Positions 13,776-16,841 of a DNA stretch of 16,841 nt are shown in pieces. The notes under the pieces are model-generated. The model was not told the DNA's origin. It was given only the letters and a program-made list of their open reading frames with translations, and made no database searches. The stretch covers positions 1 to 16,841 of the forward strand of contig DMZI01000036.1 in the NCBI GenBank assembly GCA_003485325.1, given 5' to 3'. The stretch is from Desulfotomaculum sp. GTDB taxonomy: Bacteria > Bacillota > Desulfotomaculia > Desulfotomaculales > Nap2-2B. Numbering within the stretch: the stretch's first letter is position 1; every line of letters starts with the position of its first letter. The position numbers and the translations under genes are program-made.

Positions 13776-14978
13776 ATGAGGACAATTTTGGGAAGATTCA
13801 CCATAAAAAAATTAGGTTTGATTGTGATGAGTCTGTTTATCTTAAGCCTTCTTGCTACTTTTATTAACGGAAGTGTATTAATTGCCGGAGCAAACGAACC
13901 ATATGAAAATACTAACGATAAACTTGCCATAAAAGATGTTATTACAAAATTTTGTGATACAAAGTACCAATCGCTTTCTGTTTTGCAAGAAAAAGATATT
14001 AGTATTTTCTGGAAAACTGATGACAATCCTGGATATAAGTTAGAAGCTGCGTCTTTAAGTATAGATGTTAACCATAGGAAAATCCAGCCTCTTGATTTAC
14101 GATTTGAAAAATATGTATTAAAAATGGATTTTGAAATCATAGATGTATTTAACGATAAGGCAGAAGTTAAAGTAGTTGAAAATAGCCAAATATACCAAAA
14201 TGCCTCTCCTGATGTTTGTTCAGAATTACGTGATGAACACATTATTAAGCTAGAAAAGATTAATGATAAATGGCTTATAATAAGTGATAATAGCAACGAT
14301 GAAACAAAAAAGGATTTATTACTTAGAATTGCAACTGGTAAAACAATTAACGAGGCTAAAAAAGAAATTTTAGAAAACAGTAAACATGAGGTGATGACTT
14401 ATAATCAACAAAAAATGAATAAATCAAACAAACGATATAATGATCAAGATGTTGGTCCTTTGACTGTAAATCCAATGAGTTTACAAGGATATAATAGAGA
14501 TTCAGCCGTACAATATGCATTGGATTGGGCATATGGTAGAAATCCATCATGGGGTAATTATACTGGTCAAGGCGGAGATTGCACTAATTTTACCAGTCAA
14601 TGCTTATATGCTGGTGGTATACCCTTTGATACAGTAGGAAATCCAAATTATAATCAAAGGTGGTTCTGGTATAGTTACTCAAATACGACACCTCCTTGGA
14701 CAGGGGTAAATCCATTTTGGGACTACGCCTTACATGATACAGGTTATGGTTTACATGCCGGGACTACTGATGTATGGAACGCAATTAGAGGCGATATTGC
14801 CCAATTGTATTCTGGTTCGTCCGGTTTTCATAGCTTATTTATTAACAATGCATATACTGACGGTCAAGGAAACAGGCATATTTTCATATGTTGCCATGAT
14901 ACTGATCGACGAAACTACGAAATTTCAAACTACACAAGTAGCAAAAGATACTTAAAAATATACGGGTGGTATAACTAA
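13776..14978 (+). CDS. Secreted amidase-domain (Amidase_6) protein
   Basis: A 400-residue exported protein. A basic start and hydrophobic segment (about 10-36) form a signal peptide or membrane anchor. Residues 45-190 resemble an NTF2-like spacer domain. A C-terminal putative amidase domain (PF12671-like) runs from about 236 to 400. It has the family's 'GGDCTNFTSQCL', where C269 is the likely nucleophile, and the likely catalytic His in 'FHSLFI' (H352); the NlpC/P60-like fold suggests cleavage of an amide or peptide bond in the envelope or outside the cell. The substrate is unknown. ATG at 13776 follows AGGGGGAAAAG. The gene is clearly AT-richer than the host genes at 700-7200, a sign of transfer. 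A strong terminator follows directly. Confidence 0.85.
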   Translation: MRTILGRFTIKKLGLIVMSLFILSLLATFINGSVLIAGANEPYENTNDKLAIKDVITKFCDTKYQSLSVLQEKDISIFWKTDDNPGYKLEAASLSIDVNHRKIQPLDLRFEKYVLKMDFEIIDVFNDKAEVKVVENSQIYQNASPDVCSELRDEHIIKLEKINDKWLIISDNSNDETKKDLLLRIATGKTINEAKKEILENSKHEVMTYNQQKMNKSNKRYNDQDVGPLTVNPMSLQGYNRDSAVQYALDWAYGRNPSWGNYTGQGGDCTNFTSQCLYAGGIPFDTVGNPNYNQRWFWYSYSNTTPPWTGVNPFWDYALHDTGYGLHAGTTDVWNAIRGDIAQLYSGSSGFHSLFINNAYTDGQGNRHIFICCHDTDRRNYEISNYTSSKRYLKIYGWYN

Positions 14979-14987
14979 GATTCTGAT

Positions 14988-15034
14988 GGCATAATCAGGC
15001 AGGCAAAAAAACTGCCTGATTATGCCTGATTTTT
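14988..15034 (+). terminator. 15-bp perfect hairpin between amidase and lipoprotein genes
   Basis: GGCATAATCAGGCAG (14988-15002) pairs perfectly with 15012-15026 around a 9-base A-rich loop, then TGATTTTTA follows. It is a textbook terminator, yet the lipoprotein gene's AGGAGG (15035-15040) begins right after it. The second gene therefore depends on read-through, on a promoter hidden in this stretch, or on regulated termination. Confidence 0.8.
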
Positions 15035-15049
15035 AGGAGGTTAGTGTTT

Positions 15050-15574
15050 ATGAGACCCAAACTTTTATATATATTTTTTATTATTATCCCCTTGTTTATT
15101 GCGGGATGTAATATTTCTAATGATCATAGTAGTGAAAAAAATAAGCAGGCTGTCAGTGACAAAGAAGAGGCAAAGCAAACAGTAATACGTTATCTGAAAG
15201 CACTTAACGACAACGATTATGACGAACAATTACAATACCTTTCAACTAGGAAAAGAGGAGAATTTGAACAAGATTGGGTGAAGCGGAAAGAGCAGAACTG
15301 CATGGTAAAGTATGAATATGTAAAAATTATAAATATAACGCCCGATGAATCAGAAAAAACAAAAGTAGGTTATATGAAACATGGTGGAGGCCAATTAACC
15401 AAGCCTGTTGATTTTGCATCTTTCGATGTTGATTTTGAATATAAGATAATCCATCCTGAAGTAGATAAGAAAAAATTAAATTATAGTTTCGACTTGATTA
15501 AAGAAAAGGAAAATGAGCCATGGAAAATAGATGACTGGGGAATAAGTTGGGATAATGTTCCTCCACCAGATTAG
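15050..15574 (+). CDS. Small lipoprotein, unknown function
   Basis: A 174-residue lipoprotein. The N-terminus is a type II signal peptide with lipobox I-A-G-C; the lipidated residue would be C20. The mature part has 'EAKQTVIRYLKALNDNDYDEQLQYLS', a pattern common to extracytoplasmic NTF2-like domains (DUF4829-type lipoproteins). The remainder is charged and ends 'SWDNVPPPD'. It is probably anchored on the outer face of the membrane. ATG at 15050 with AGGAGG nine bases upstream is preferred; GTG at 15044 is only three bases from that site. It lies 71 bp after the secreted amidase gene on the same strand, and both have an NTF2-like region, so they may act together. That is inference. Confidence 0.75.
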   Translation: MRPKLLYIFFIIIPLFIAGCNISNDHSSEKNKQAVSDKEEAKQTVIRYLKALNDNDYDEQLQYLSTRKRGEFEQDWVKRKEQNCMVKYEYVKIINITPDESEKTKVGYMKHGGGQLTKPVDFASFDVDFEYKIIHPEVDKKKLNYSFDLIKEKENEPWKIDDWGISWDNVPPPD

Positions 15575-15613
15575 GCCCTTAAGTCCGAAGATCTTCGCAA
15601 ACTGGAAAGAAAA

Positions 15614-16841
15614 TTATGCAACAGTGAACTCCAAACCAGCTAAACTGGGGATGATAAAAAGCGCCCTTGTCTTTAGTCCGGTAGTGATGACAGCTTTCCT
15701 CAGTTTGGTGAGGTAACATTTACGGGATCTCGCAACTCTTTTAATGAAACCGTGGAGCAAAAGGCGCTTTAAGATCCTGGTGATGGATGAAGAACTCAGG
15801 GCAGGGATAGATTTGCGGATCATCTTGTTCTGAAAACCGTTGATGTTAAATTCACCCCGCGCCAGGACTTCAAAGAACTTCTGGTCGGCCTGGCTGAAGA
15901 AATTGAAACCCTTGTAACTTCTGTCATCCTTTTTGACAGGATCGGAGATTTTAAAAAGTTTCTTCATTCCATCGCTGGGATCGTCAAATGCGGAGATGAA
16001 TTCAAGATAGCGACGATTAGAGTCTTTGAGCAACTGGGCCAGGATGTAGATGCTGTAGATGTTCTTTTTCATCGGGGCAACCTTGCTCTCCTTGCCCCCA
16101 TCATGGCGCTGGACTTCACGGTAGTGCCGGAACTGGGAGACATCATTGGTAGTTGTTTCAATCCGCAAGACGATCCCGAACTTATCGTACATCTTGATTG
16201 AGACCGCACCCATTAAGGTGCTTGATTCTCGTACCGAAAATTCTTGTATTGAATTTGTTGCCAATTTCACCTTGGTAGTTCCAGTGGAGTTTATGCCCCA
16301 GAAAGGTGGCGATGTTCTCCGGTTTGACGGAATGGATGGCTGTACGCACCAGTGTTTCATATAGCGGTGTAAGATCAGCCTGTCTTTTAAAAACAATATC
16401 GGTTGCGTATTCTGCCTGCATGATACTCCACCTATAGATTAAGCCGTACCTTTGCGTAAAACGGAATGTATCGTGAAGCAAAAATGTCCAGCGCTTGATG
16501 CAGGTCTTCAGTCCGGATATGATCCGATAAACTTTGAGCTTTTTCTTAAGATCGTCAATCTTTAAAAAGGCATTCTCTCTTAATTCGTAACCGATACTTT
16601 GCCTGGACAGTTTCACAGCAAGCAGGTTGTGTCCGTTAAAATAGAACTGCAGCCGGAAAGGACACCAGGTAGGAACCCTGAAGTAACACAATTCGTATTC
16701 TTTGTCGATGAAGTAGAAGAAGAAGTGCAGACACTTGCCCGAATCATATTTTAGAAATGTCTTGCCTGAAGTTTTTTCTTGCCAGGGTTTGTACCCTGTT
16801 CATGTTTCCATCGCCCGAACGTTTTTTACGCAACCGGGCAC
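15614..16841 (-). pseudogene. Decayed, partial gene of the long 'MarR family regulator' family
   Basis: This is the C-terminal part of a widespread protein of roughly 450-500 residues, of unknown function, that automated annotation calls 'MarR family transcriptional regulator' because of a C-terminal winged helix. Recognisable blocks in order are 'YKPW', 'CLHFFFYFIDKEYELCYFRVPTWCPFRLQFYFNGHN', 'RWSIMQAEYATDIVF', 'AIHSVKPENIATFLG', 'VSIKMYDKFG', 'NRRYLEFISAFDDP', 'RGEFNINGFQNK' and 'ITTGLKTRALFIIPSLA'. They are broken by at least four lesions: TGA at 16800-16802 where the family has Cys, a frameshift near 16540-16550, a compensating one near 16445-16465, and an extra base near 16217. The 5' end lies beyond the window. 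The gene is certainly not translated as one protein. Confidence 0.85.

Noticed and set aside
15589..15598. GAAGATCTTC palindrome after the lipoprotein gene as a terminator
   Set aside because: A five-base half-stem leaves no usable loop and no T run follows, so it is not an intrinsic terminator.

Overview
The window looks like the chromosome of an endospore-forming, low-to-mid GC Clostridia-type Firmicute, probably in the Peptococcaceae (Pelotomaculum/Desulfotomaculum-like). The evidence is a YyaC sporulation protein, YkvI and YkuS family proteins, frequent TTG starts behind strong AGGAGG-type sites, and Tn916-type mobile genes. The species is inferred from gene content only.

Layout. (1) 1-660: non-coding. 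It holds a probable group II intron 5' RNA remnant bracketed by 'GAACCGTCCCCTTG' repeats, including two identical tandem 32-bp units. (2) 697-7178: ordinary chromosome. It carries a DUF4037 protein, a YkvI-type membrane protein, divergent yyaC, then a tight minus-strand cluster ddl > TauE/SafE permease > phosphoribosyltransferase > ykuS ending at a terminator, and a small Cys-motif protein. (3) 7258-7343: tRNA-Leu(CAA) with its own promoter and terminator. (4) 7515-10825: the int/xis/HTH/sigma end of a Tn916-like integrated element abutting the tRNA. It looks decayed: the integrase is frameshifted and has a duplicated core-binding domain, and the sigma gene has an in-frame stop. (5) 11155-15574: an AT-richer island with an ECF sigma factor, its overlapping membrane anti-sigma/DUF4367 partner, two secreted proteins and a lipoprotein. 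(6) 15614-16841: a heavily mutated pseudogene of a widespread uncharacterised family usually auto-annotated 'MarR family regulator'. It runs off the window.

How the genes fit together. The minus-strand host cluster mixes cell-wall precursor synthesis (Ddl) with a permease and a phosphoribosyltransferase, so it is a transcription unit without an obvious single pathway. The most interesting unit is the ECF island. A two-block motif, TGTTGCAAAAG-N8-G[A/G]TTGT[T/C]T, occurs once on each strand: just upstream of the secreted 144-residue protein, and at the head of a ~620-nt leader before the secreted amidase-domain protein. Both copies point outward from the sigma/anti-sigma pair between them. This suggests a self-contained sigma regulon exporting envelope-acting proteins. 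The idea is an inference from the motif pair and needs comparative and transcript evidence.
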